Assembly (NCBI GenBank): GCA_051294375.1
Contig: CM119268.1
Span: 23,631,938-23,695,937 of the forward strand
Origin: Paraspadella gotoi
Taxonomy: Eukaryota; Chaetognatha
DNA length: 64,000 nt
Direction: 5' to 3'
Position numbers and translations under genes: made by a program. The notes under the pieces were generated by a model, which was given only the letters and a program-made list of their open reading frames with translations, searched no databases and had not been told where the DNA came from. Below, piece after piece: positions 1 through 13,900 of the stretch (the stretch's first letter is position 1; the number at the start of each line of letters is the position of its first letter).

Positions 1-1697
1 TCTATCTTTTGAAATAATTTTAAAAAAGTATGGTTTTAATTAATATCCAATTTTATTAGTAGTAGCTTTCACTTACTTTAGAATTGTTAGTATACTACAT
101 ATAGTCAATTTTTCATTTGGAATGTTTTTCATTGATACTTAATATACTTAATATACTAAAAGTAGGGTAGTCTGGTGATTTTTTATTAAGAAAATTTTTT
201 TTCACGTGGTGTCATGTAGCAGACATCGTTAGCTTTCATATGATACCTCACATGATGCATTAAAATTATTTTATGATAGCATTATGACATAAAAAAAATT
301 GTGATATTTTTTTTCTGCCAGGCCTCGTAGACACAGCTAAAACTTAAAATTTAAAAATCTGATAATACAGTCTTTTAGCCCTATGTCAGTAGTTTTTAAA
401 TCAGGGGGAACAAAGTTTAAACTCCTAAATTATTATATTTAAATCATATGTTTTTTAAGGTTCCTACATGAATTTTTTAAATTTTTTTGTTTTCAACAAA
501 ATGATAATCATTATCCTTAGTAATTATATAAACATTTGAGGTATAGAAAAATTTTTTTTATATCAGAAACATAATTTAATCTTTTCTCTTTCAGAATCTA
601 TATTTATTTATTTTTTTAAATGTGGTCAAGTGTGTTTAATTTAATTTCAAAAGTTGTTATACTTTTGACTAAGATTCCGATCAAGATTTTAAAAATATCC
701 TTTGAAACATTTTAAAACAATTATATGGAAAAGATGCCCCATAATTATGGCTTTAATTTGATACCAGTCTCATCGTTCTATCATTTTTGGTTCAAAAGAT
801 ATCAAAGAAAATCAATTTTTTTATTATCAATTGACTCGGCCAAAGCTAAAAATTTAGGTAGAACCAAACCAAACAACTTGCTTTCAAGGCATATCGCGTC
901 TATGCGCGTATACGTAGGTCAATTTTAAAAACAGATTTAGAATCCTCAAACGCATATTTACTAGTAACCTGACGACATCAAGTGATGGAAGTTCCGTTCT
1001 CTTATTATATCAAAAAGAAAAATTAATTCTAATATATTTAGTTAATATCTATCGATTTCAATGAAAAAAAAGGCACTAGATATATATCATGTGATTGAAC
1101 AATGTTTTGCACTAATAATTTTATAAATTTTATGTATTTTGTAAGTATTTTAATTATTTTTTTTCAGTGAGTAAAATAACAACTTTTTTATTCGCTAATT
1201 TTTATCTCGGACGCTTAACGCCAGACTTCCCTACTAAAAGATGAAAACTTTGACATTTACCACTTGTAATTTCAGTACAATCAGTTCCCAATACATTGCC
1301 AAATATCCGAATACTAAATCTACTACAAAAATATCGGCCTGATTTTCCCAGAACGCCCCATTTCGTCTTAAACTCGGAATTAATTGGAATTAATCTTTAT
1401 GTTTAAAGATTAGGTTAAACGTTTGGGTTAAGGATTAAATTAACGATAAAGGTGTGGGATTAGGTTAGTAACTACAGTTAGAAATAAGTTTTAGGGATTA
1501 AGATTTAGGGTTAGGGGTTCAGGTTAATGATTAAGGATTAAGATTTAGGCTTTTGACTTAAAAATTAGGGTTGTGAGTTTGGTAATAAATTAATATTAAA
1601 ATTTAATGTTATATTGAAGTTACATAATTAAGTAACTGAAATGAAGCATTTTCGGCAAAGAGAGCCAATAAAGTCTACGCGATCCCACGCGCCATCT
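1..1697. other. 3' flank of the ZP/SEA/EGF gene; no gene seen
   Basis: AT-rich sequence downstream of the minus-strand gene that ends at 1698. I see no open frame with coding character and no RNA gene. About 1405-1560 is a degenerate tract of telomere-like words (TTAGGG, TTAGGATTAAG). A minus-strand AATAAA word lies near 1189, but too far from the stop codon to call it the poly(A) signal. Confidence 0.5.
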
Positions 1698-1909
1698 TCA
1701 GCCATGAAGCGGCTTTTTGTCATCAGCGACGTAACGACGACGACGACAACAAACAATGAAGCCTAAGACGATGATCGTGAGAAAGAGAAGAATGGTGACA
1801 ACTGCGAGTCCAATGATGAGCATCTCGGGGTCGTGAGATTTGAAAAAGGAAGTGACCTTGTTGTCATTGTTATCATTGATTTTACTTTTGTCTTTCTTGC
1901 ATTTCCGAC
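1698..1909 (-). CDS. Terminal exon: juxtamembrane stalk, transmembrane helix, cytoplasmic tail
   Basis: The acceptor AG is at 1911-1910 and the stop TGA at 1700-1698. It encodes a Lys/Asp/Asn-rich stalk, a hydrophobic helix (core LIIGLAVVTILLFL), a Cys-Cys-Arg4 stop-transfer signal and a 10-residue tail ending KKPLHG. Phase 1 entry joins the preceding EGF exon through a split Gly codon. The basic cluster directly after the helix predicts type I orientation. Confidence 0.85.
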
Positions 1910-4900
1910 CTTAAAAAAAAAGTTTTTTTGGGATTAACTGTTTAGTATTTCTATAAAAAATATCTCATTTTTGTGGTTAAATCCCATAAAATTATTATAC
2001 CCATAACATCTCTGACTCTGGTCCCTAAACATATAACCCAATCCTATTCTTCAATCCTAATCTTCACCCCTAATCTCTTTTCCCTAAACCTATCACCTAA
2101 CTCTAATCCTAATCTTCAATCCTAATCTTCACACCTAATCTCTTTTCCCTAAACCTATCACCTATCCTTATTCCTTAATCTTATTGTAAAACATCATATT
2201 TAAATTAAATATGACAGGTTGTCTTTCGTGAACTCATCAACACATTAATATTTACCTGGTTTATCGATCGGCCCATTGTCCTTATAACCCTGAAGACATT
2301 CACAAGTAAATGACAGATTCTCTTCAATGCAGATGGCATTGGCGCCGCAGTCATTGCGATCTCGCAAGGAGCAATGGGGATAAGCTGAAATATCATAAAT
2401 TAAGCAATGTTGATAAGCTGAAACATAAATTAGACAATAAATGAGAGCAAAAAAGAAAAGATATAACAGAACAAATTTAGCTAAATAGAAAAAATTAAAA
2501 AAAGAAAAACTTAACTATATTATATAACATTTCATGAAGACAAATGCAAAAAGAGTCAACAAAATCAAAATTTATGTTTTGTCAATTTTACCGAAAATCC
2601 AAACTTCATCAACATTGAAGGAAAGAGGATTTGTAGATCGAAGTGAATCGACGACCAAAGATTTTACTCCCTCTTTGTTCACATTATGGTTGTTATCCGT
2701 CTCAACGACATCCACACTGTATTGACATTAATATTTACTTAATATAATTATAGTAATAAAGGTTTAAACATAAAGACAGTTGGACCAAAAAAATAATTAA
2801 CGTCTTTAAAGAATTATTAGCTTAATGAAATTTAAAAAATTTAAAAGATTAGGCCCTTTTGTGCTATTTATTAAAGTAAAATTAATGAATGCTTAACACT
2901 TTGTTTAATTTAAATCATAGTTATGATATAATTACAGGAAATACAGAGATGGAACCGGATCAAAAAATAAAAATAATAAATAATACCTGTAACTGACTTT
3001 TACTTCACTGTTGCTTCCACGTTCAAACTTCAAAATGTCTACCGATAGTGCGGCATTGAAGATGTCAGAATATATTTTTGTGATCTGACAACATTATAAG
3101 TGAAGAAGTAAAAATTAAATATGTATTAAATAATGACAACAAGTTTGGCCAAACCAATTTAAAAGGCCTTGTTTTCTAAGAATGCCCCATTTTATCTTAA
3201 ATTAGAAATTAGTAGATTATTTTTTTAAATTTAATGATTAAGGTTATGAATTTGGATTAATGATTAGTATTAAGGGTTAAATGTTGGGGTTAACAAGTTT
3301 TAGCAAACAATTTCGGATCTGCCCACGATCATTATCGGTAATTAATTAATTAATTAATTCAAGCTAATTAATTATTTAATTAATATTTAATTTATTCAAG
3401 TTAATTATTTAATTAAATAGACAATTTGATCCAAAATGTTTGTTTGATTGATTAATTGACTGATTAATTAATTATTTATTAATTGACTACTTGATTAATT
3501 AACTGATTAATTATTTGATTAATTAATACATCTTGCATTAACATTTAAAATAAAAAGAAAAAGAAGCATAATCACAATAATTCATTCAAACTCATTTTCA
3601 CTCAAACGATTCCATCGAAACTTGGTTTCCAGTTTAATCACACACTTTTCTACCCAAATACAAAATTTAAAGTCAATTGCCCTATCTACTCATGAGTAAT
3701 CGGAAGATTCCATCGAAACTTCATATCCAACTCAATCACACACTTCATAACCCACACACAAAATTTCATTCCAATCCATCCATCCAATCACGAGTAATTG
3801 ATATTTTTTGCTAAGGTGGGACGGACGGACGGACGGACATCGTTTTTTTTGCATAATTTATCATAATTCGATGTTCTGACATGATATAAGTGAATGCCCG
3901 ACAAGATTGAGGGAGCAGACCGATGGACCGACAAAGTGAATTATAGAGTCAGGATCTGCTGAAAGCAGATCCGACTAAAAATCAGAGACAAGAGTTTAGA
4001 ACTATGGTTCAAGATTAGGTTAGGGTTAGGGATTAGGGTTAGGGATTAGTTCAAAAGTTTAAGAACATATTTTGATGATATATAAGATTAAAATTAGACA
4101 TCATGAATTTCCTTTCATTTCATTGTGGTTGAGTATTGGGAGAAGTTTTTAATGTTTTTTACAACTTTATTGGTAGCAAAAAGTACATGTTTCGGCTTGC
4201 ATACAATTGATAACGCTGAAGAAGATTTGCATGCAAGCCGAAACATGTACATTTTGCTACTAATAAAGTCGTTGTAGAAAACAATAAAAACTGTCGCCCA
4301 AGATTAAAATTAAATTATGGGATAAACAAACAGAAATAGAGGACTTGTGGAAAAGAGATCCGTTTTGTATTTTAAGTTTCTTACTTCAGCTTGGCAAAGA
4401 TGTGTCGTTGTTTTAAATTCAACTGACTCCTTCAGAAGGAGTTGAGGTGAGAAAGAAATCTTTGAAGAGAAAAAGGTTCCACTGAAGGATTTCTTCTTGT
4501 GACAGAATCCGTCCGACGCCATCTCACCCTTAGGACATTTGCATAGGAAAGAGCCAATTGTGTTGATGCATTCAAAGCTCGTGGAACATGGATTCTGCAG
4601 ACACTCATTCACATCTGTTTAAAAAATCAATTCATCTTTGTTTGAATTAAGTTGTCTTTTTTTGTTTGCCCCGCAAGTACTCACGAAGCATCTTCATAAG
4701 TCATTTTCTGGTCAGTCGGTCGGTTTTTAAATCTGTCTCATATATGTTTTAAATGTTCATGACTCAATTAATATTGTATCAATTAGGTTCATATTTGGTA
4801 AGAAGGTATGGTACAATAAGATTTTAAATTTGCGTGTATTGGACTTGTGCAGCCATATGAAATTCGATATGGAAAATTTATAAAATAATAAATTATCTTA

Positions 4901-7877
4901 GTTAATATTTAGCAGATTGGTAAGTTTTAATAAATACTTTTTATGCCTATATACCATACTTGATATGTAGTTACATGACCATTAAAAATCCAGTCCTAAG
5001 ATTATTAAATTAAATCAGCTTTTTTATACAACATTTAGTTGTTTTAGTTAAAATATTGCCAAAAAGTGACCCACCAGAGGATTTATGTTAAAATATATTT
5101 CAAAGTTACGTGGTCATTTAGATACCAAAAATAAAAGTATTATTGCGCAGCAACACATTAGAATTACCTTTTTTTTTTTACGTATCTTGTTAAATATTTG
5201 TCAAATGACAATTTTTTTCAAAACGTCTCCATAATGCTATCAATATTTTTAATGACATTATCATACCCATTAGTCACTCTTGGCTCTCTTTTTCAGAGGG
5301 CCCCATTTCTCTTCAATTATTCAAAATTTTAATTATAATCATAGGATTAAAGTTAAATTTTAGCACAATCTCTAATTCTAATCTTTAATATTTAAAACCG
5401 GGTTCTAACCTATTCTTGAACTCTAATCCTAAACCCTTTTCCCCAATTTACCCCTAGGACCTTAAGCCTAACTCTAACCTTATTTACTGATCTAATCCTT
5501 ACTCCCAAACCTTTAACCTATTCTTTACCTTAATTAAAAATTAAAATTGAAATGGGGCGATCTGAAAAAACAAGGCCTCATATTTTTGCTTACCCTCGCA
5601 AGAAGGTGGAATTTGTGGGACCCAAGCCGTGGCCGTGCTGAAGTAGATGATGCCCTCAGCCTTTTGTACCATCTCGCGACAACGTTGAGTGGCGGCGCCT
5701 TTGTTGATGAATCCTTCGTCACACTTGAATGTTGCTTGTGATCCGATATTCACGTCATTGGTAAAACTCGTTTTGCCATTGGACAATGAGGGACGAGATT
5801 CGCATTTGTCTCGACCAATCACAACAAAGTCCATTGAGGCTTTACGAGTTTGCTCGTCGGTCACTGATCTGAGTAGTAATATATATATATATATATATAA
5901 GTTATAATAATGATAATTTATTAGCTGATTAACTGATCTTATGCTTGATTTTATTAGTTTTTTGAATGAGTAGATTAATTGGTTGTTTTTTTTTCTTTAA
6001 AAAAATATTATTTTAAATTTATTTATTTACTTGTTTTATCAATACTTTCATGTATCAATTTCTCAATAAAATAATTTATTTTCAATTGATTTATCGATTG
6101 ATTAATAAATGGATTTAATTTTTGTATTCGTTTTTTTCTCATTTTTTGTGAACAACTTCCTCATAAAAAGGGAATAACTAATATATAAAATTATCAATTC
6201 ATTCAATAAATTTATAAAAATTCGAACAGATCATATTTTTTTAAAATTGACAGCCACATTATTTTTCTCTTTCTTTACCTCTTTCGACGGTGAAGAGCAT
6301 TCCCGCCATCAGGTCGACTTCTGCTGCCAGAATCACCAATCCACGTGCAAGGGGCGTGGCCGAAGTCCGTGTCCAGACGTTTCTCATTGCAAATATCCAC
6401 GTCACATTCCATCGTCATTCTTCCTTTACGCTTGGTTCTTGCTTTGTCCGACCATTCAAATGCTTGGAAGGTGAAGCAAGCACTCTTGTAATCTTGATTG
6501 TCACGTTCGACGGCGTGAGATTCCCAGTTTTCCATCCTGAGAGAAAAAAAAATTATTAACATAATCTAAGATGCAAATATTATTACTAAATCACTAACTA
6601 CTTATTAAAACTATAAAAAAACAACGACCAAACCAGCCCGATCGCGAGTCTCGTGTCTCGTCAGCCACGCATTCATCCTCCCAGTGATTTACTTAACCCC
6701 TTAAATTGTAGCAATTGTTTTTTAAAATTTTTATTATTTGAAATATTTAAAATTGTTTTTTGATATTCTTAAATAATTTTTTTCCTTCCATTTTGTTTTA
6801 TTCTATTTCTCATTTTGTGTATTGATCAAAGCATTTTAATCGTATTTAGTATATCAAAACAAAAATAATATTATTTTGATTTATAAAATATTTTTGCAAA
6901 TACTAATTTGTTATTATTGCCGCAGTAACAGTTCAGTTTAAGCCCTTGAAAGTGATTCACATGTATTGGCGCAGCCACTGGTTTAGTTTTGTATCTGAAT
7001 TCAGCTTACGTGAAAGGAGGTATGAATTTGTTATGACGAATCATACTAGCCATATCCCGAGCATCAGATAACATCTGGGTAAAAGAAAATATTAAACGAA
7101 AGATTATGTTTACATTGATATTAATTGTATGAGGTAAATATAATAACAAAACTCGACCTTATTTTCCCCAACGGTTTTTTTCATATTTAATTCAGAATTA
7201 GATTAATTTTTTTAAGTTAAAGATTAGGTTAAAGGTTAGGGTTAGGATTTAGGTTAGGAATTAAGTTAGTTTCTCTTTATGGTTAGGGATTTGGGTTAGA
7301 GTCTGGGGTTTAGGATTAATGGTTAGGATTAGAAATTAAAAATAAGGGTTTAGGATTAGGGTTTAGGATTAAGTAGAAGTCAGAAGTTTAAAAATATATA
7401 TAGATTAAAGTTAAAAGTTAAAAATAAATTATGGGATATTCAAAAATAATTGGGTACTTTCAGAAAAGAGAGCCAAAAATAAATGGAGCACTTTCAGAAA
7501 AAAAAGCAGAAAAAAAGGGCACTTTTGGAAAAGAATGGGGAACTATCAGAAAAGAGAGCCAAAAAAAAAGAAATATGCACTTTTGGAAAAAGGAGCCAAA
7601 AAAGAAATGGGGCGTTCTCGGAAAAGAAAGCCGAAAAACGCCATGGCATACTCTCGGGAAAAAAAGGGCACTCTCGGAAAAGATAACCCAAAACTGACCC
7701 TGCACTCTCTGAATCCGCCAAAGAAACCGACTGGCAGACCGGCGACGCAAAATCTCATCCAATCTCCGCATTTGACGATTTCACTGTCATCTCCTAGTCC
7801 GTTATCTGTCATGAGTATTGGTCTCCAGCGTCCACCGATTTTCACCTGCATTCTGATGTTCAAGTCAGAGAAAGAGA

Positions 7878-7910
<33 letters not shown>

Positions 7911-10900
7911 CATTTTACTGATTATTCTGAGTTTCACACTACCAAAAGCGTCAGTTTAGTTACATGTAGCTATTCTCGAAACAAATGAAAGTTTACCTTA
8001 AAAATGTTACTGTACATAAACAATGAAAGTATTTTTTTTACTCACGATAATTTCAATTTTAGTTGCAGGTTTTTATTTTCTGTTCTATCGTTGATGAGAA
8101 AAGATGCTGAAAGGTGAGACATTCCACGGTAATGACATCTGAATAGATTATGAAAAAAATTCAATAATAAAGGTTATTAATTAATTAATATTAATTAAAA
8201 TGACAGATATAACAATAAACTTATTCCCAATAAAAAAATGCGAATTACAGAAAAAAAACCTTTATTACATTCAATTAATTCAGATAAATAATGATAAATT
8301 AGAAAAAAATTGTATTCATTTATGATTAAATTTTTTTTTCTAAAGAGTTAAGATTATAATAAAACAAATTTCTTATTAAAGTGAAAAAACATTTTTACAT
8401 ATCAAAGTTTCCAAAATGTTAGTCTAATAAATTCAAATTACACAAAATAACATATTTTTGTAATATAAAGTTTAATTTTTTTTGTAAAATACGCATTTAA
8501 CAAAAAACGTAAATCTTCTGCCTTGGTATAAATACAAAAAGTATTAAAAAGTTTAATTATGTAAAATCCTTTCTATCGTTGTGTTATATATTGAGAAAAA
8601 GTTTGAAATAATTCAACAACGATTTATTTTGAGAGTTTGAATCAGAGATGCAGACGCGATCCGGGAAGCGAACTAGAAACGCGCGGAGGCGCATGTTTTC
8701 TGAGGTGGTGAACTCGGACTACAGACAAAAATTGGGGAGAAGGGAGGCGAATGCGGAGGCGCAAAAAACGTTGCGCGTTCGCCTCTTGACCTTTTTTTCA
8801 TAGGCGAAAATCAAAAGGTTTTTCCCAAATTATAACCTTTCTGTTGTTAGCCATAGCCGATGAAATTTAAATGCTAATGTATACAGCATTAAAATATCTA
8901 TCATGACCATAGATTATGGTATTAAAATATTTTTTTCAAAAATGCTTTCTTCTGAGGGTACTAGCCTAATTAAAAATATTATATTACTATATAGAGCAAA
9001 AAATATTTTTTTTGAATCTTAAAATTTTTTATGGATTCTGATAGAGCATAAAAAGTTAAACAAGAAATATAATTACAGCTTTTAAAAATTCTTACGTTTT
9101 CTAGTGAAAATATAAAAAAACTGATAAAATCATCGAAAGATGATGATGATGATGATTTTTTACGGTTTTTCTTATTTTTGACACACTTATTGTAAAAATA
9201 TTTAAAAAGAATTATACTTTGTGTAGACAACTTTTTATGAGCTATCTATAATTTAAAAATTCTAAAAAAATGTTTTGGCCTTTCTATCTATAAATAAATA
9301 TTAAAAAAATAATTACTAGGGTATAGAGCCATATTAGAAATTTTTTGTCCATTGAAAGTATTCTTAAAAATGTCTAAATATTCGTTTGAGCATGTACTCA
9401 CTCTAAATTTTTGACTCACCCCATTGAGAGCGGCTACCCCTACTGTTGTTCCAAAAATTGGTTTTTTTTTCAAATTTAGATATTTCTAAATTCTGAAGCG
9501 TTTATCAACTGCCATTGGATTTTTATTTACATATTTATAATTCAAAATAAAAATATTTCAAGTTCTGTTATGTTTATTTTATCTAATAAGTTGTTGTACA
9601 TAAGCATATAATTTTATATCTTTTTCTTTTCATTCATTATTTAACTCAATTTATTCCTTTTTTCATTTTATATTTCATTTTAGTTTCGACTTTAATTCAA
9701 GTCTTCATCAGCAGTCGAAGACTTAAATTAAAGTTGAAACATGTTCACTCTCTCAAAATAAATCGTTGTTGAATCATTTCAAACTTTTTCTCAAAAAAGT
9801 TTAAGCATCTTTATGTAGTGAGAAATGAGAAGTATTCTTTTTTATGTCATGAAATATTATTGACAAATAAACTCACACGAGATCAAACTCTTTTTCTCTT
9901 TTTTCTTTTATTTCGATTGTAGTTGAATTCATAGTTGGATAAATTGTCGCTACAGTCGAATACATTGGTTTCGTTTGAACAACAAATATTTCTCTGTCGC
10001 TGATATTTGCTGCAATTTTATTTTCCTCTTCAAGAGTAAGATTTACCGCGATATATCTATTCAATGGAGGAACGAAGATATTTAAAGCTGTTACTCCTTT
10101 AAATTCGGTCGAAATTCTTTTGAGGATGGATACAAATTTAATATCGATTACGGTTTCGTTCAAACCGAGAAATAATTTGTCTGTGATCTTTTGCATAATG
10201 GTCGCGTTAACAGCACCCGTAAAAAGTCGATTAACAATCTCAGATGCTTCTTTCAACGCTTTCCTTAGATCAATTTCAAACTTTGACCCTTTCACTGATT
10301 CCTCCATTTCTTCTTTTTCTTCTTTTTCTTCTTTTTTTTCAGGGTCAGGCAGTGAGTCGTTAAAGCATTTTTCACTGTACGTGACATAGAGGGTCGCCGA
10401 AAATTTAAAGTCATGAGTAAGGCTTCGTCCTCGAGGGTAATAGTTAGGCTCAGCTTTCTAAAGAAAAAAAAGAAAGTTAATTGAATTGTTTAACAAGTTT
10501 GAGCTATGCCAGATTTGCCCACAATCATTAGCGGTAAGCAGATGATAATTAATTAATTAATTAATTAATTAATTTGCATTTATATTATTTCATTATTAGG
10601 TAATTAATTAGTTAATGCAGATTGCATTTACATTTGATATAGATAAGCATATTCAAAAATTAAAATAGGTTTTTGTTTTTTATATTGAAACTCATTTTTA
10701 CTTGCACGATTCCATCGAAATTTTATATTCAGCTCAAGCACACACTTCCCTGCCGACACACAACATTTCATTCCAATCTATCCATCTAAATATGAGTAAT
10801 TGAAGTTTAATGCTAATGGGGAAGGACGGACAGATAGACAGACAAACAAACAGACAGATGGACAAAGGAAAAGAAATACGGACATCAATTATTTTGTTTA

Positions 10901-13900
10901 TATTTTTTCATAATTTGATGTTATGATATGATCTAAGTGACATATTTTCGGGAAGGACCGACGGTCCAACAAATTTTAATCAACAATATTTACTCCTGAT
11001 TTTCATTGGTATACCTAATACTTATCCAATTTACAGTGTCCGCGATTAATCCCTAATTGATGAATTTTATGAATTATTCTTTTATTTTTAGTGCTATTAG
11101 TGCTATTAGTCTTGCTCAATGCTTATTTATCGTATGAACTGTCAAATTGTTTCTTTTATTTCAGAAAAAAATTTAGAGCCAGAATCTGTAGTGAGCAGAT
11201 CCAGCTAATAATTTAAATATTTTTTTTCTTAATTGAAAATTAGTGAATACAAAAAATTAGGGAGAAAATGAGATGCCTTCTAAACCCTTAAACCACCAAA
11301 ATAAAATATGTTATATGATATTTTAATGTTTGGATCACAAAAAATGACTACAACGTTTTTACCTTTTTTCCCGTTTTAAATGCTGAAGATGACAGAATTT
11401 TTGATAACATGTTTTATATTTTTGATTCAACTTTTTTATGAAGAATCTGAATCTTTATTAAAGATTTAAAAAAATATATTTTTAAAATTTACTATTTTAT
11501 AAGAATATTACTACAAATATGTTATATTTTACTATTCTGTTCCCGAGACAATATGAACAAAATATTTTTGTACTAGTTAATCATAATATCTCACATCTAA
11601 ATATCATTCAAATAATCTTTTGGTTCTTGAGTGCTCCACTCTACTGTCCAAAGTTAGGGGCAAGATAGCTTATTTATTAAATGAATGGATAATTTTTATA
11701 TTGGTTGTACCAATTTCATAAAAAGTAAAGAAAATGATACAAAAACAAATTTGAGAAACAATGCTAGCCATAGCCGATGAAATTTAAATGCTAATGTATA
11801 CAGCGTTAAATAATCTATCATGACCGTAGATTATGGTATTAAAATATTTTTTTTCAAAAATGCTTTCTTCTGAGAGTACTCGCCTAATTAAAAATATTAT
11901 ATTACTATATAGAGCAAAAAATATTTTTTTAAAATCTTAAAATTTTTTGATGGTTTTGATATCTGATAGAGCATAAAAAGTTAAACAAGAAATATAATTA
12001 CAGCTTTTAAAAATTCTTACGTTTTCTAAGTGAAAATATAGGAAAACTGATAAAATCATCGAAAGATGATGATAATGATGATTTTTTATAGTTTTTCTTA
12101 TTTTGACACACTTATCATAAAATATTTTTTTAAAAAATCATACTTTGTGTAGACAACTTTTTACGAGCTATCTGAATCTGGTCTTAAAATTAAAAAATTC
12201 CCAAAAAATTTTTTGACCTTTCTTATCTATAAATAAATATTAAAAAATTAATTACTAGGGTATAGAGCCATATTAGAAATTTTTGTCCATTGAAAGTATT
12301 CTTAAAAATGTCTAAATATTCGTTTGAGCTTGTACTCACTCTAAATTTTTGACTCACCCCATTGAGTGCGGCTACCCCTAACAATGCCGGATCTGCCCAC
12401 GATATTAGCAGTAAGCAGCTGATCGGATTTATATAATTAATAAGTTAAAGAAAAAATTAATTAATATTAATTTTTTTATTTGTGCAAAATCGTTTTCCAC
12501 TTTGTCTCGCCTCTCAATCACAAAACAATAATCTTGAAAAAAAAATTGATTAATATTTAATTAATTCTTATTTATTATTAATTAATTAGTGCAGCTTGTA
12601 TTTACATTTAATATAAAACTAAAAAAAGCATAATCAAATAGTGAAATATATTTTTTGTTTTTTCTATTTCAACTCATTTCCACTCAAACGATTCCATCTA
12701 AACTTGATTTCCTGCTCAATCATACAATTTCCTACCCACATTCAAAATTTCAAGTCAATTGCCTCATCCATTCATGAGTAAATTGGCTTTCAAATAGTGA
12801 AATATATTTTTTTGTTTTTTTCATTTTAACTCATTTCCACTCGGACGATTCCATCGAAACTTCATATCAAGCTCAATCACACACTTTCCTACCCACACAC
12901 AAAATTTCATTTCAATCCATCCATCCAATCACGAGTAATTGGAGTTTTTTGTTAGGGTGGGACAGACAGACAGACAGACAGATTGTGGTGTAGATGGACT
13001 GACCGGATTTAATTAACAAAAATTATTAAGAGAAAGAAAAATCACCATGTAGGTGCAACTGTTGACATCGATCAAAGCTCGAACCAGTTCCATCTTGTGA
13101 ACGTGTGAATCTTCTAGGTGGCGTCCAGGTGGAAGATGATCCGGGGACCAATAATCTCTCACGCCTCTCATTGATTCGTGAAGGTCATTTGCAGTCTTGA
13201 AATTTTTTAAAATTTAACAAAAAAAGTAAAATTAATGTATTATGTATCATTATAAGATATAACAATATAGCTAGAACATACAAACTTTCAATCGCGATTC
13301 TCACTCAGCATAATTCATTGACTTAATTTTTTTTTGTTAGCACTGAAGACTTAAATAATCTCTAAACTGTTTCAATTAAATTAAAGATTAATTGATTAAT
13401 TGGACTTTTAATTTTATGACAAGTATTTAATCACAAATCAGGATTTGTCAGCTTAATCCAGACTCACTCTGTAAACTTGATAGCGAGACATGTCATCGTG
13501 TGAGGTAGCAGGCATGTGCCTTTCTAATTCGCCTGGGATTCTCATCATATCCATAATTTTTTCCACATAATCTTGATCAAGGTTATTGTTTCTCTTTATG
13601 CTTGACATAAACTCAAGAAATGACATATTCTTAACAAAGACTGGGTCTTCCATCTTTCTGTGGTGGGTGAAGTTTTTTGGTCGATTCCACGGCATGTTCG
13701 GATTGTTGTGTTCCATCTTGTATGAACTCATGTATTTCCACATTTTTTCGAGCGTACCTTGTATATCGTAAATATGCAATGATGTTAAAACCTTTTTCAG
13801 TGTGTGCGACATTTTATCCACGTCTTGCTTGAAGGGACAATAAGCGTAACCGTCGCTTCCCGTTGGATGAAATTTTACCGCCATCTGAATTAAAAACATA

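Noticed and set aside
4310-4384. Extension of the EGF/SEA exon to the next stop codon
   Set aside because: A strong donor (GAA|GTAAGA) at 4384 joins in phase to the next SEA exon; the extension is intron.
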